Positions 24,962-34,439 are shown, counted from the stretch's first letter. The stretch is 64,000 bases of DNA from Clostridia bacterium (GCA_900771085.1 CAAGMR010000016.1:1-64000); one strand, 5' to 3'. Made by a program: numbers and translations. Notes: generated by a model from the letters alone, not told the origin.

Positions 24962-27604
24962 ATGGCTAACAAATGGGTTTATATGTTTAGCGAAGGCGAC
25001 ATGACCATGAGAAATCTTCTCGGTGGTAAGGGCGCTAACCTCGCTGAGATGACAACAATTGGTCTTCCTGTACCACAGGGCTTCACAGTAACAACAGAGG
25101 CTTGTACTCAGTACTATGAAGATGGCCGCAAAATTAATGACGAAATCATGGCTCAGATCATGGATGGCGTTGCAAAGATGGAAGAAATCAACGGTAAGAA
25201 GTTTGGTGACAAGACCAACCCTCTCCTTGTTTCTGTTCGTTCAGGTGCCCGTGCTTCCATGCCTGGTATGATGGACACAATCCTTAACCTCGGTCTTAAT
25301 GACGAAGTTGTAGCTTCAATGATCGCTGGTAACCCAGATCCATCATTTGAGCGTTTTGTATATGACTCTTACAGACGTTTCATTCAGATGTTCTCTGACG
25401 TAGTAATGGAAGTTGGTAAGAAGTATTTCGAACAGCTTATCGACAAGATGAAGGAAGAAAAGGGCGTACAGTTCGACGTTGAACTTACAGCTGCTGATCT
25501 TAAGACTCTTGCTGAGCAGTTCAAGGCTGAATACAAGAATCAGCTTGGCGAAGACTTCCCATCTGATCCTGTTACACAGCTCAAGCTTGCTGTAGAGGCT
25601 GTATTCCGTTCATGGGATAACCCTCGTGCAAACGTTTACCGTCGTGACAACGATATCCCTTACTCATGGGGTACTGCTGTTAACGTAATGCCAATGGTAT
25701 TCGGTAACCTTAACAACGAATCCGGTACAGGTGTTGCATTCACTCGTGACCCTGCTACAGGTGAAAACAAACTTATGGGTGAGTTCCTTATCAATGCACA
25801 GGGCGAAGACGTAGTTGCAGGTGTTCGTACACCAATGCCAATCGCTCAGATGGAAAAGGAATTCCCAGAAGCATACGCAGAATTTATCAAGGTTTGTGAT
25901 ACTCTTGAAAATCACTACCACGACATGCAGGGCATGGAGTTCACTGTGGAAAACAGAAAGCTCTACATGCTCCAGTGCCGTAACGGTAAGAGAACAGCTC
26001 CTGCTGCTCTCAAGATCGCTTGTGACCTCGTAGACGAAGGACACAAGACAGAACAGGAAGCTGTTCTCATGATTGACCCTCGTAACCTTGACACACTTCT
26101 TCACCCACAGTTCGACGCTGCTGCTCTTAAGGCTGCAACTCCACTTGGTAAGGGCCTCGGCGCTTCTCCTGGTGCTGCTTGCGGTAAGGTTGTATTCACA
26201 GCTGACGATGCAGAAGCTTGGAACAACCGTGGTGAGAAGGTAGTTCTTGTTCGTCTTGAAACTTCTCCAGAAGATATCAGCGGTATGAAGGCTGCTCAGG
26301 GTATCCTCACAGTTCGTGGTGGTATGACATCTCACGCTGCAGTAGTTGCTCGTGGTATGGGTACTTGCTGCGTATCCGGTTGTGGCGACATCAACATGGA
26401 TGAAGAAAACAAGAAGTTCACTCTTGCAGGCGTTACATTTAACGAAGGCGACTACATCTCAATCGATGGTTCTACAGGTAACATTTACCAGGGCCAGATT
26501 GCTACTGTTGACGCTCAGATTGCCGGCGAATTCGGCCGCGTAATGGCTTGGGCTGACAAGTATCGTCAGATGAAGGTTCGTACAAACGCAGATACACCTG
26601 CTGACGCTAAGAAGGCTCGTGAACTCGGTGCTGAAGGTATCGGCCTTTGCCGTACAGAGCACATGTTCTTCGAAGCAGACAGAATCGCAGCATTCCGCGA
26701 AATGATCTGCTCAGATACACAGGAAGAAAGAGAAGTAGCTCTTAACAAGATTCTTCCATATCAGCAGGGCGACTTCGAAGCTCTCTATGAAGCGCTCGAA
26801 GGCAATCCTGTAACAATCAGATTCCTTGACCCACCTCTTCATGAGTTCGTTCCTACAGAGGAAGACGATATCGCAGCTCTCGCTAAGGCTCAGGGCAAGA
26901 CAGTTGAAGAGATCAAGGCTATCATCACTTCTCTCCACGAGTTCAACCCAATGATGGGTCACCGTGGATGCCGTCTCGCAGTAACATATCCTGAAATCGC
27001 AGCAATGCAGACAAAGGCAGTTATCAGAGCAGCAATCAATGTTCAGAAGGCTCATCCTGACTGGACAGTTAAGCCTGAAATCATGATCCCACTTGTTGGC
27101 GATGTTAAGGAACTGAAGTATGTTAAGGCTGTAGTTGTTGAAACAGCTGATGCTGAAATCGCTGCTGCAGGCGCTGACCTTGCTTACGAAGTTGGTACAA
27201 TGATCGAGATTCCTCGTGCAGCTCTTACAGCTGACGAAATCGCAGCTAACGCTGACTTCTTCTGCTTCGGTACAAACGACCTTACACAGATGACATACGG
27301 CTTCTCACGTGATGACGCCGGTAAGTTCCTCGATGCATACTATGATGCTAAGATCTTCGAAAACGATCCATTTGCTAAGCTTGACCAGACAGGCGTTGGC
27401 AAGCTCATGAAGATGGCTCTTGAACTCGGTAAGCCGGTTAACGACAAGCTTCACTGCGGTATCTGCGGTGAGCACGGCGGTGACCCAACATCAGTTGAAT
27501 TCTGCCACGAAATTGGCCTCGACTATGTTTCATGCTCACCATTCCGCGTTCCAATCGCAAGACTTGCTGCTGCACAGGCTGCAATCAACAACCCACGCAA
27601 CTAA
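24962..27604 (+). CDS. ppdK: Pyruvate, phosphate dikinase
   Basis: 880 residues. Interconverts pyruvate + ATP + Pi and PEP + AMP + PPi; in anaerobes it often acts with PPi-dependent glycolysis. N-terminal ATP-grasp domain (FSEGDMTMRNLLGGKGANL start, VSVRSGARASMPGMMDT), central phosphohistidine domain with GGMTSHAAVVARGMG, C-terminal PEP/pyruvate barrel with RPIPSA-like LCRTEHMFF, MGHRGCRL, and the catalytic-Cys segment LHCGICGEHGGDP. Start ATG with GGAGG SD. Codon use is strongly biased to a few codons (GTT, CTC/CTT, AAG), as expected for high expression. Monocistronic. Confidence 0.97.
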   Translation: MANKWVYMFSEGDMTMRNLLGGKGANLAEMTTIGLPVPQGFTVTTEACTQYYEDGRKINDEIMAQIMDGVAKMEEINGKKFGDKTNPLLVSVRSGARASMPGMMDTILNLGLNDEVVASMIAGNPDPSFERFVYDSYRRFIQMFSDVVMEVGKKYFEQLIDKMKEEKGVQFDVELTAADLKTLAEQFKAEYKNQLGEDFPSDPVTQLKLAVEAVFRSWDNPRANVYRRDNDIPYSWGTAVNVMPMVFGNLNNESGTGVAFTRDPATGENKLMGEFLINAQGEDVVAGVRTPMPIAQMEKEFPEAYAEFIKVCDTLENHYHDMQGMEFTVENRKLYMLQCRNGKRTAPAALKIACDLVDEGHKTEQEAVLMIDPRNLDTLLHPQFDAAALKAATPLGKGLGASPGAACGKVVFTADDAEAWNNRGEKVVLVRLETSPEDISGMKAAQGILTVRGGMTSHAAVVARGMGTCCVSGCGDINMDEENKKFTLAGVTFNEGDYISIDGSTGNIYQGQIATVDAQIAGEFGRVMAWADKYRQMKVRTNADTPADAKKARELGAEGIGLCRTEHMFFEADRIAAFREMICSDTQEEREVALNKILPYQQGDFEALYEALEGNPVTIRFLDPPLHEFVPTEEDDIAALAKAQGKTVEEIKAIITSLHEFNPMMGHRGCRLAVTYPEIAAMQTKAVIRAAINVQKAHPDWTVKPEIMIPLVGDVKELKYVKAVVVETADAEIAAAGADLAYEVGTMIEIPRAALTADEIAANADFFCFGTNDLTQMTYGFSRDDAGKFLDAYYDAKIFENDPFAKLDQTGVGKLMKMALELGKPVNDKLHCGICGEHGGDPTSVEFCHEIGLDYVSCSPFRVPIARLAAAQAAINNPRN

Positions 27605-27641
27605 TCTTGCGTAGTATATTGTAAGCTCCAATATAAATTTA

Positions 27642-27671
27642 AGCCCCGACGCATTCGCGTCGGGGCTTTTT
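27642..27671. terminator. Bidirectional terminator
   Basis: AGCCCCGACGC/GCGTCGGGGCT stem with ATTC loop, between ppdK and the convergent 75-aa gene. Confidence 0.9.
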
Positions 27672-27672
27672 A

Positions 27673-27900
27673 TTACTTCATCAGTCCCGAAAGGGAATTG
27701 AAGAGAGCAACGTCTGATGGCTTAACCTTTATTGTTGAGCGTACATGCTGTCCGTTTGGATATGTGATGTCGATTGCGATTTCTGTGCCTTCCTGAACAC
27801 CACGTGATTTTACGTCGTTAAGAAACTTCGGGAAGTTTGGATGATTCTGCTGAAAAGTATCCCAGGCCTGTTTCAGTTTCATGAGTGCGCTAAAGTCCAT
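27673..27900 (-). CDS. Small conserved-type protein, unknown function
   Basis: 75 residues, soluble: an N-terminal helix (MDFSALMKLKQAWDTFQQNH) followed by a short beta hairpin (TEIAIDITYPNGQ) and a C-terminal helix. RBS GGAGTATAAAAT before the ATG. Layout (short helix, small beta part) is seen in small cytosolic clostridial proteins, but I do not assign a family. Monocistronic. Confidence 0.65.
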   Translation of the reverse strand: MDFSALMKLKQAWDTFQQNHPNFPKFLNDVKSRGVQEGTEIAIDITYPNGQHVRSTIKVKPSDVALFNSLSGLMK

Positions 27901-27980
27901 ATTTTATACTCCTTATGCCAGTTAGTTTATAAACAATTTAATCCGATGGCAGGTATTTGTCAAAACCCGCCTGCATACGG

Positions 27981-28009
27981 TTGATTAAAAATGCAACTTG
28001 GTTTAGTAT
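27981..28009 (+). promoter_or_regulatory. Promoter of the apbE operon
   Basis: TTGATT, 17-bp spacer, TAGTAT; predicted start about 28016. Confidence 0.5.
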
Positions 28010-28035
28010 TTTTACATTGAATAACTTTAAGAGAG

Positions 28036-29073
28036 TTGATAACAATTACTAATACATTTCGTAAACTGATTGCCGTTTTAATGACGGCTGCTTTACTGTT
28101 TTGTCTTGCCGGCTGCGGCCCAAAAGAGGAGCAGGAGTATTCCAAGGAAATCTTTGCAATGGACACCTACATGTCCCTCAAGGCGTACGGCGATGGCGGA
28201 GAAGAAGCGGTAAACGAGGCGGTAAAAGAGATTAACCGTCTTGATAAGCTTCTTTCAACGGGCAAAGAGACAAGTGAGGTCGGAACAATAAACAAAACCG
28301 GAGAAGGTGTGCTTTCTGCTGACGGTATAGCCTTAATGACATCGTCTCTGGAACTTAATAAGCTTACAGACGGAGCCTTTGACATAAGCATTTATCCGGT
28401 CATGAAGCTTTGGGGCTTCACCAATCAGAAATACAAGGTTCCGGATGACGAAAGCCTTAAAGCGACGCTTTCACTGGTAGATGCGTCAAAGATTAATTTT
28501 GACAGCGAGACCGGAAAGGTTTCTTTTGATACGCCTCAGATGGCCATCGACTTCGGTGCCATCGCCAAGGGTTACACCTCAAGCCGCGTTGCTGACATAT
28601 TCAGAAAGCACGGTGTCAGGTGGGGTCTCATCAACCTTGGCGGTAACGTCCAGACCGTTGGAACAAGACCTGACGGAAACGACTGGAACATTGCCATTCT
28701 CGACCCTGACGATGAAGATGCTCTCGCAGGCGTGATTTCATCCCACGACAAGGCAATCATTACATCCGGTGGATATGAACGCTTCTTCGAAGAAAATGGA
28801 AAGAAGTATCACCATATCATTGACCCGGAAACAGGTTATCCTGCAGACGGAGGCCTTCTCTCGGTAACAATCGTTACCGATGACGGAACACTTGCAGATG
28901 GACTTTCCACATCCCTGTTTGTAATGGGCAAGAGTGGAGCGATAAGCTTCTGGAAAGAGCATAAACAGGAGTTTCAGTGCGTTCTTGTGGGCGATGACGG
29001 AACCATCTATGTTTCCGATGGCCTGAAGGATTCCTTCAAGCCGGAAGGCGAGAGGAATGTATCTTATTTTTAA
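28036..29073 (+). CDS. apbE: FAD:protein FMN transferase, lipoprotein
   Basis: 345 residues. Type II signal with lipobox LAGC (Cys27). ApbE domain: YSKEIFAMDTYMSLKAYG start, NKLTDGAFDISIYPV, IDFGAIAKGYTSSRVAD, LINLGGNVQTVG, and HHIIDPETGYPA with the magnesium/FAD-binding residues. It attaches FMN via phosphoester to Ser/Thr of exported flavoproteins such as RnfD/G or NqrB/C-type. The start TTG 28036 is uncertain because the SD AAGAGAG sits too close. Followed by NusG-II and Gx-transporter genes in one operon. Confidence 0.9.
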   Translation: MITITNTFRKLIAVLMTAALLFCLAGCGPKEEQEYSKEIFAMDTYMSLKAYGDGGEEAVNEAVKEINRLDKLLSTGKETSEVGTINKTGEGVLSADGIALMTSSLELNKLTDGAFDISIYPVMKLWGFTNQKYKVPDDESLKATLSLVDASKINFDSETGKVSFDTPQMAIDFGAIAKGYTSSRVADIFRKHGVRWGLINLGGNVQTVGTRPDGNDWNIAILDPDDEDALAGVISSHDKAIITSGGYERFFEENGKKYHHIIDPETGYPADGGLLSVTIVTDDGTLADGLSTSLFVMGKSGAISFWKEHKQEFQCVLVGDDGTIYVSDGLKDSFKPEGERNVSYF

Positions 29074-29091
29074 AGAAATGGAGTTGTGACC

Positions 29092-29475
29092 GTGAGGAAA
29101 AAAGACTGGATCATTATCGTAGCTGCACTTTTACTTGCGGCTGCAGTCTTTGGAATATTTAAAATTTCTCAAAGCGGAACCTCCGGGGTGGGCAGTGTTG
29201 TCATCCGTCTCGACGGTGAAGTAATTGGAACATACAGTCTTGCAGAAGACAGAACTGTTCCCGTTGACTCAAAGCATGGTCACAATGTCATTCAGATAAG
29301 CGGCGGAGAAGCTAAAATGATAGAGGCTGACTGTCCGGACAAATACTGTATGAGCCAGTCAAAAATCAGCCACTCCGGTCAGACAATTGTCTGCCTTCCG
29401 CATAAGCTCGTGGTCGAGGCGGTTTCGCCGAAGACCGAAGATAAAGCATCCGAACCGGATGCCGTAGTATCGTAA
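29092..29475 (+). CDS. NusG domain II-containing membrane-anchored protein
   Basis: 127 residues: one N-terminal membrane helix (about 5-24), then an extracytoplasmic NusG-II beta domain (GSVVIRLDGEVIGTYSL ... CPDKYCMSQSKISHSGQTIVCLPHKLVVE) with the conserved Cys-containing CPDKYC and ICLPHK-type strands. GTG 29092 chosen because GGAG is 8 bases upstream; GTG 29086 is too close to it. Second gene of the apbE operon. The role of this stand-alone domain is unknown; it is recurrently linked to ApbE and Gx transporter genes. Confidence 0.8.
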   Translation: MRKKDWIIIVAALLLAAAVFGIFKISQSGTSGVGSVVIRLDGEVIGTYSLAEDRTVPVDSKHGHNVIQISGGEAKMIEADCPDKYCMSQSKISHSGQTIVCLPHKLVVEAVSPKTEDKASEPDAVVS

Positions 29476-29492
29476 CGGGGAGGAGAATACTG

Positions 29493-30005
29493 ATGAAAAA
29501 CAATATATCTTCCCGTGTAGCCTATGGCGGAATACTCACGGCCCTTGCAATGATTTTCAGTTACGCGGAAACTCTCATACCGCTCAACTTTGGAGTGCCG
29601 GGCATAAAGCTTGGCCTTGCAAACCTTGTTGTTTTGCTTGGCCTTACGTTCTTGAAGCCGGTTGACGTATTCCTGATTTCAATGGTCAGGATTTTCCTCT
29701 CAAGCCTGCTGTTCGGCAATGCTATGTCACTGGCATACAGCCTTGCAGGCGGCATACTGAGTTTCCTGGTTATGCTGCTTATAAGCAGAGTGGAGGGGTT
29801 CTCACTTATCGGCATTTCAATTGCCGGTGGCGTGACTCATAACATAGGCCAGATTGTGACAGCGGCAATCATTGTCAAAACGATGAAACTCACATGGTAT
29901 CTGCCGGTGCTTATAGTAGCCGGACTCATCACAGGTGCAATTGTCGGAGCAATAGCTGTCTCGGTTATGCCGGCGGTAAAAAAGGTTATGAAAACTCAAA
30001 AATAA
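29493..30005 (+). CDS. Gx transporter family membrane protein
   Basis: 170 residues with five to six membrane helices, ECF S-component-like. Landmarks: RVAYGGILTALAMIFSYAETLIP, GIKLGLANLVVLLGL, and GGVTHNIGQI. Family members have been annotated as heptaprenyl diphosphate synthase component I and are often found beside prenyl synthase, ApbE or Rnf genes. Third gene of the operon; no prenyl synthase follows here. Substrate unknown. Confidence 0.8.
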   Translation: MKNNISSRVAYGGILTALAMIFSYAETLIPLNFGVPGIKLGLANLVVLLGLTFLKPVDVFLISMVRIFLSSLLFGNAMSLAYSLAGGILSFLVMLLISRVEGFSLIGISIAGGVTHNIGQIVTAAIIVKTMKLTWYLPVLIVAGLITGAIVGAIAVSVMPAVKKVMKTQK

Positions 30006-30011
30006 ACGATA

Positions 30012-30043
30012 AAAAGAGGCTTCCTTTTGGGGAGCCTCTTTTG
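30012..30043 (+). terminator. Intrinsic terminator
   Basis: AAAAGAGGCT...AGCCTCTTTT stem with internal G-T pairs, closing the apbE operon. Confidence 0.8.
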
Positions 30044-30072
30044 TTTTGCCGTTTCGTGTTAAACCATTTATA

Positions 30073-30081
30073 TGGTATAAT
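30073..30081 (+). promoter_or_regulatory. Extended -10 of the MoxR operon
   Basis: TGGTATAAT, about 50 bases before the moxR ATG. Confidence 0.5.
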
Positions 30082-30131
30082 AATTTGGTATATTGTTCAA
30101 AAACGAATTTTTGATAAATGGAGAGAGATTC

Positions 30132-31061
30132 ATGGAAAACAGAGCATTCGAAATCGTTAATGAAGTTAAAAAGGTTATCGTCGGAAAGGACGAAGTTATA
30201 ACCAAAACTCTTATGGCTATTCTTGCAGGAGGTCACATACTTCTGGAGGACGTACCGGGTGTCGGAAAGACTCAGCTTGCACTCGCATTTTCAAAAGCCA
30301 TGAGCCTTCGTTACAAGAGAGTACAGTTCACTCCTGACACTATGGCTTCAGACCTTGTCGGTTTCACCATGTACAACAAGGAGACTGACAGCTTTGTTTA
30401 CAAGCAGGGCGCACTTGCATGCAACCTTTTCCTTGGTGACGAAATTAACAGAACATCTGCTAAAACTCAGTCTGCTCTTCTTGAAGCAATGGAAGAACTT
30501 CAGATTACAGTAGATGGCAAAACATATATGCTTCCGGACCCTTTTATCTGCATAGCTACTCAGAACCCTCTTGGAAGTGCAGGTACCCATGCACTCCCTG
30601 ATTCTCAGCTCGACAGATTCATGATCAAACTCTCCATGGGATATCCAAGCATAGAAAACCAGGTAGACATCGTTAAGCAGAGAAAGGGCGCAAACCCTCT
30701 CGAAAGCGTAGTAGAGGCCGCATCCCTTGAAGATATCAACGATATGAAGTCAGCTGTTGCCAATGTTCACATTGACGATGAGGTTATCGAATATGCAGCT
30801 ACTCTCTGTGAGAAGACAAGAAACAATACAGATATTTTACAGGGCGCCAGCCCACGTGCCGTATTAAGCCTTGTTCAGATGGCAAGAGCATGTGCATTTA
30901 TCAACGAGAGAGATTATGTCGTTCCTTCTGACGTAGCTTCTCTTTTCGCCGATGTCTGCGCACACAGAGTAATCCTTACTCCAAAAGCGAAGGTAAGCAA
31001 GACTTCCGCAGAAGAAATCCTTCAGGAAATCGTTAAGAATACACAGGCACCAAGACCATAA
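30132..31061 (+). CDS. MoxR-family AAA+ ATPase
   Basis: 309 residues. Walker A GVGKTQLALAF in EDVPGVGKTQ, pore/arginine segment TPDTMASDLVGF, Walker B FLGDEINRTSAKTQSALLEAM, sensor motifs ATQNPLGSAGTHALPDSQLDRF. MoxR proteins act as chaperones for complexes that usually contain DUF58/VWA and transglutaminase partners, which follow directly. ATG 30132 with SD GGAGAGAG. Confidence 0.92.
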   Translation: MENRAFEIVNEVKKVIVGKDEVITKTLMAILAGGHILLEDVPGVGKTQLALAFSKAMSLRYKRVQFTPDTMASDLVGFTMYNKETDSFVYKQGALACNLFLGDEINRTSAKTQSALLEAMEELQITVDGKTYMLPDPFICIATQNPLGSAGTHALPDSQLDRFMIKLSMGYPSIENQVDIVKQRKGANPLESVVEAASLEDINDMKSAVANVHIDDEVIEYAATLCEKTRNNTDILQGASPRAVLSLVQMARACAFINERDYVVPSDVASLFADVCAHRVILTPKAKVSKTSAEEILQEIVKNTQAPRP

Positions 31062-31070
31062 GGAGAAAGA

Positions 31071-32129
31071 ATGAAAAGTAGACAGATAGGATATGCGCTA
31101 CTTTTAATCGCACTGATAATAGCGGAAATCTACATTAACAATGTGGTTTCTCTTGTGGTTCTTCTGGTAGCCATCATCCTTCCAATCATATCTCTGGCCT
31201 TGTGTTTCAGGTCGAAAGACGCACTTAAAGTGCGTATGGTTACCGATGATGTCGTTACAAAAGGGGAAGATCTTCCGGTTTACCTGGAATTTGAGAACAC
31301 TTCCGGTGCGACAATCGCATATGCCAGATTCACTATTAACATATTGAATACTCTGACAGGCAGCTTCATTCAGAGTCCTTTTGCAACCACCATCTCCGGT
31401 AAAAAGGTTCAGAAAGCAAACCTCAAAGTATCCGAGTCAGAGATTGGTCAGGTTTATCTCACCATAAAAGATTTTGAGATATTCGACCTGTTCAGGCTGG
31501 TATCTTTCAAAAGAGAGGTTCAGCTGGAGGATACGGTTGTGGTAATGCCTGCGGATATTGACGTTGAAGCCCCGCAGATGTTTGTAACTGAAACAGAGGG
31601 TGAGTCAATCCGCTTTTCGGAAAACAACCGCGGACGAGATGTATCTGAAGTGTTTGATTACCGAGACTATGAGCCGGGTGACGATATCAGGGCAATCAAC
31701 TGGAAGTTAAGCGGCAAGAGAGATGAACTTGTAATCAAAGAGTTCAGTGAACCGCTTAATTATTCTGCAATCGTTCTTGTAGACCTGGTTGAGGCCGAGC
31801 CGGACAGACTGGAACAGTGCGCAAGCGTTGCAGCCGGCGTATCCCGCGAACTTCTTGCCCAGGGTGTTATGCATACACTGGCTTTCTTTGACAGCGGTCT
31901 TGAGGAATTCGTTTTCACCAACATTGAAAACGAAGAGGAACGCGAACTTGGAATAGTCAGACTTATCTGTTCATGCTACAGCCAGAACGGCCCTCAGTCA
32001 CTTGAAAGATATCTCATCAGTGACTACAGAAATCCGAACTCGACATTGATTTACATCACAACTCAGGTTGATGAAGAGGCTCTCCTTGCAGCTGCTCAGT
32101 ATCAGCCAACAAGAATATACGAAGCATAA
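31071..32129 (+). CDS. DUF58 domain-containing protein
   Basis: 352 residues: two N-terminal membrane helices (about 6-25, 27-45), then a beta-rich domain, and the DUF58 core NNRGRDVSEVFDYRDYEPGDDIRAINWKLSGKRDELVIKEF (split in the protein as FDYRDYEPGDD and INWKLS). The C-terminal part has a VWA-like fold. Nine bp after moxR and nine bp before the transglutaminase-like gene; a three-gene operon. Function is likely cell-envelope assembly. Confidence 0.9.
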   Translation: MKSRQIGYALLLIALIIAEIYINNVVSLVVLLVAIILPIISLALCFRSKDALKVRMVTDDVVTKGEDLPVYLEFENTSGATIAYARFTINILNTLTGSFIQSPFATTISGKKVQKANLKVSESEIGQVYLTIKDFEIFDLFRLVSFKREVQLEDTVVVMPADIDVEAPQMFVTETEGESIRFSENNRGRDVSEVFDYRDYEPGDDIRAINWKLSGKRDELVIKEFSEPLNYSAIVLVDLVEAEPDRLEQCASVAAGVSRELLAQGVMHTLAFFDSGLEEFVFTNIENEEERELGIVRLICSCYSQNGPQSLERYLISDYRNPNSTLIYITTQVDEEALLAAAQYQPTRIYEA

Positions 32130-32138
32130 GGGAAAACA

Positions 32139-34439
32139 ATGAAACTTGAAGTGTTGACAAACAGCAGAAAAGTTAATACCCAGGCTATGGCTATAACAGT
32201 GGCCATGGCTCTGGTTCTTAATGTAATTTTCTGGCTCAACATCTTCACAATGATAAAAATTCCTGCCACAGCTCTGGCTGTCGCAATCGCTGCTCTTGCA
32301 CCGATTGTTTTCGGCTCAGTTTCCTATGTTAAAAAAATCGGACGCTACAGCCTTTATTTTGCAATACTCATCGTGGCACTTGCGTTGCTCATATTTGCCG
32401 ACTTTTTCTCAACCGGTTTTGTGGCTGTCAGCAATCAGGTAATTGAAGTAATAAACAACAAAAACGGCCTTACCTTCCTGCCACTTGCATTTGGCAAGCC
32501 GGGTGTGTGGGATACCGCTGTAACCGGTTCGCCGGCAAGGGGTCTTATTTCCCTGCTCGAGATTCTTACAGGTGCAATTTTTGCAATTAATACAAAGAAC
32601 AAAAACATCCTTCTTACAACTATAACGGTAGCAATTCCGATTTTTGCCGGCATGTTCTTCGGCCTCAGTCCAAGACTGCTTTACGCACTTTTATTGCTTG
32701 TCGTTTTTGCAATGATCATTGTTCTCTGCTCAATAAAGAACGATGAAGGTCTTAATCGCCTGGTATCACTCAGCGGCCAGGTTGTAGGTTCACTCATCGT
32801 CTTCCTGCTTCTCGCATCATTTATTCTCTCCAGCTTCTCAAGTCTTCCGCTTGCGACGAAAGTTCGCAATCGCGCTGACAAAGCGGTTTACAGCATGCGC
32901 TACGAACCGAAAACCGACGAGGAAATCGCTCATTTCCCGAAGGGCAATATCAGAGAGGCTAAGAGCATAGAATTCACAGACAATGTCGCTTTCAACATCA
33001 CAATGCAGCACCCGAGTTCCGCATATTTCAAGCAGTATGTCGGAGAGAGATTTGTTAACGGTGAATGGAAAAGCCTGGATGTATCTGCCTACACCGGAAA
33101 ATACCTCGGTATTTTCCAATGGCTCGACAGTCGCAATTTCTACGAAATTGCGCAGCTCTCGAGAGTGTACGCTGCTGACGCTTCGCGTACCGGCAGCGCC
33201 GCAACCATAAGCACAGTAAATATCAGAAACGTTGGCGAAAAGAGCGATGTATTGATCACTCCATATGAGATTATCCCTGACGTCAACGCTGACAGCGACT
33301 ATACAAAAACAATACTCAAATCAAAGGGCTTTAAAGGCCAGAGAAACTATACCTACAACAGTTATGTCTGCCTTTACAATGACTACGCAAGTTCCGGAAT
33401 CATGAATTCTGTTGCGACTGAGATGGTACAGTCCGAAGAGGAAAAGGCATACCGCTCATTTGTATATGACAATTACCTTTCCGTCGACGGTCACTATAGC
33501 GACATGCTCGCTGCCACCAATATCGATGCCTACAACGGCAAGCAGATTTCCGATATCACATATTACATTCGCCAGTTCTTTGAAACCAATTACAAGTACA
33601 ACACTGAGGTTGGCGAATATAATGCCGATCCATTAGTACATTTCGCTCTTAACAGCAGAGAAGGATACGACCCTTACTTTGCGTCCCTTGCGACTCTTAT
33701 GTTCCGCAGAGCGGGCGTTCCGGCACGTTATGTCGAGGGTTACTATCTCTCTTATGCCGACATGGAAGGCTATATGTCAGTTGACAATTCCAACTTCGAC
33801 GTATACGACAGTTCAGCACATGCCTGGGTAGAGATTTATCTCGACGGCGTCGGCTTTGTTCCTGTCGAGGTAACGCCGGGATTCTACACACTGACAAAGG
33901 AAGAAAACGACAATACGACAACAAAGCAGGAAAAATTCACTCTCAATGACGACCAGTATTACCATGACGACGTTAATACCGGAAAGAACGAGCTCAAGAA
34001 TTCAAATGATTCCAAGCGGAAGCTTTCAAAAGCACTGATTGTACTTCTGATAATCGCTGCTGTTATAGCACTTCTTGCATTGGCGGTTTTCCTTCTTTAC
34101 AGATACATCATCACAGCCATTAAAAAGGCAGATTCCGCCAAGTCAACATACCACGGTCTTAAGCTCATTCGCGTATGCTGGATGGTCAGAAACAGAAAGA
34201 AGTTCCCTGACGATCCGTATTCCATCGCAGATGATTTTGGCGAAGACAAAGAAAAATACACCAGGTATCTCGACCTGGTGTATAAAGAAAAGTTTTCTGA
34301 AAACGGACTGAGCGTTGATGAGCGAAAGAGCGCATCTGAAAATGCATTAGTCCTTGCCAATATTCTTATAAAGGGTAAAGTATCCGCCAAAGCCGAGGAG
34401 GCAGAGGCACAGGATGATTCCGGCGATTCGCAGGAGTGA
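32139..34439 (+). CDS. TgpA-like transglutaminase membrane protein, probably inactive
   Basis: 766 residues: six or so N-terminal membrane helices, an extracytoplasmic transglutaminase-like domain (about 465-600), another helix at about 628-650, and a cytosolic DUF4129-type tail. In the core, the nucleophile position of the usual GYC/GFC is Asp511 (EGYDPYFAS, then AGVPARYVEGY), His561 (HAWVEIYL) is kept and the third residue is Glu577 (VPVEVTP) rather than Asp. Loss of cysteine implies no transglutaminase chemistry. The last 93 bp overlap the opposite-strand gene. Confidence 0.85.
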   Translation: MKLEVLTNSRKVNTQAMAITVAMALVLNVIFWLNIFTMIKIPATALAVAIAALAPIVFGSVSYVKKIGRYSLYFAILIVALALLIFADFFSTGFVAVSNQVIEVINNKNGLTFLPLAFGKPGVWDTAVTGSPARGLISLLEILTGAIFAINTKNKNILLTTITVAIPIFAGMFFGLSPRLLYALLLLVVFAMIIVLCSIKNDEGLNRLVSLSGQVVGSLIVFLLLASFILSSFSSLPLATKVRNRADKAVYSMRYEPKTDEEIAHFPKGNIREAKSIEFTDNVAFNITMQHPSSAYFKQYVGERFVNGEWKSLDVSAYTGKYLGIFQWLDSRNFYEIAQLSRVYAADASRTGSAATISTVNIRNVGEKSDVLITPYEIIPDVNADSDYTKTILKSKGFKGQRNYTYNSYVCLYNDYASSGIMNSVATEMVQSEEEKAYRSFVYDNYLSVDGHYSDMLAATNIDAYNGKQISDITYYIRQFFETNYKYNTEVGEYNADPLVHFALNSREGYDPYFASLATLMFRRAGVPARYVEGYYLSYADMEGYMSVDNSNFDVYDSSAHAWVEIYLDGVGFVPVEVTPGFYTLTKEENDNTTTKQEKFTLNDDQYYHDDVNTGKNELKNSNDSKRKLSKALIVLLIIAAVIALLALAVFLLYRYIITAIKKADSAKSTYHGLKLIRVCWMVRNRKKFPDDPYSIADDFGEDKEKYTRYLDLVYKEKFSENGLSVDERKSASENALVLANILIKGKVSAKAEEAEAQDDSGDSQE

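Noticed and set aside
25664..26335. 223-residue frame antisense to ppdK
   Set aside because: Ser/Cys/Val-rich shadow of a strongly codon-biased gene; no start context.
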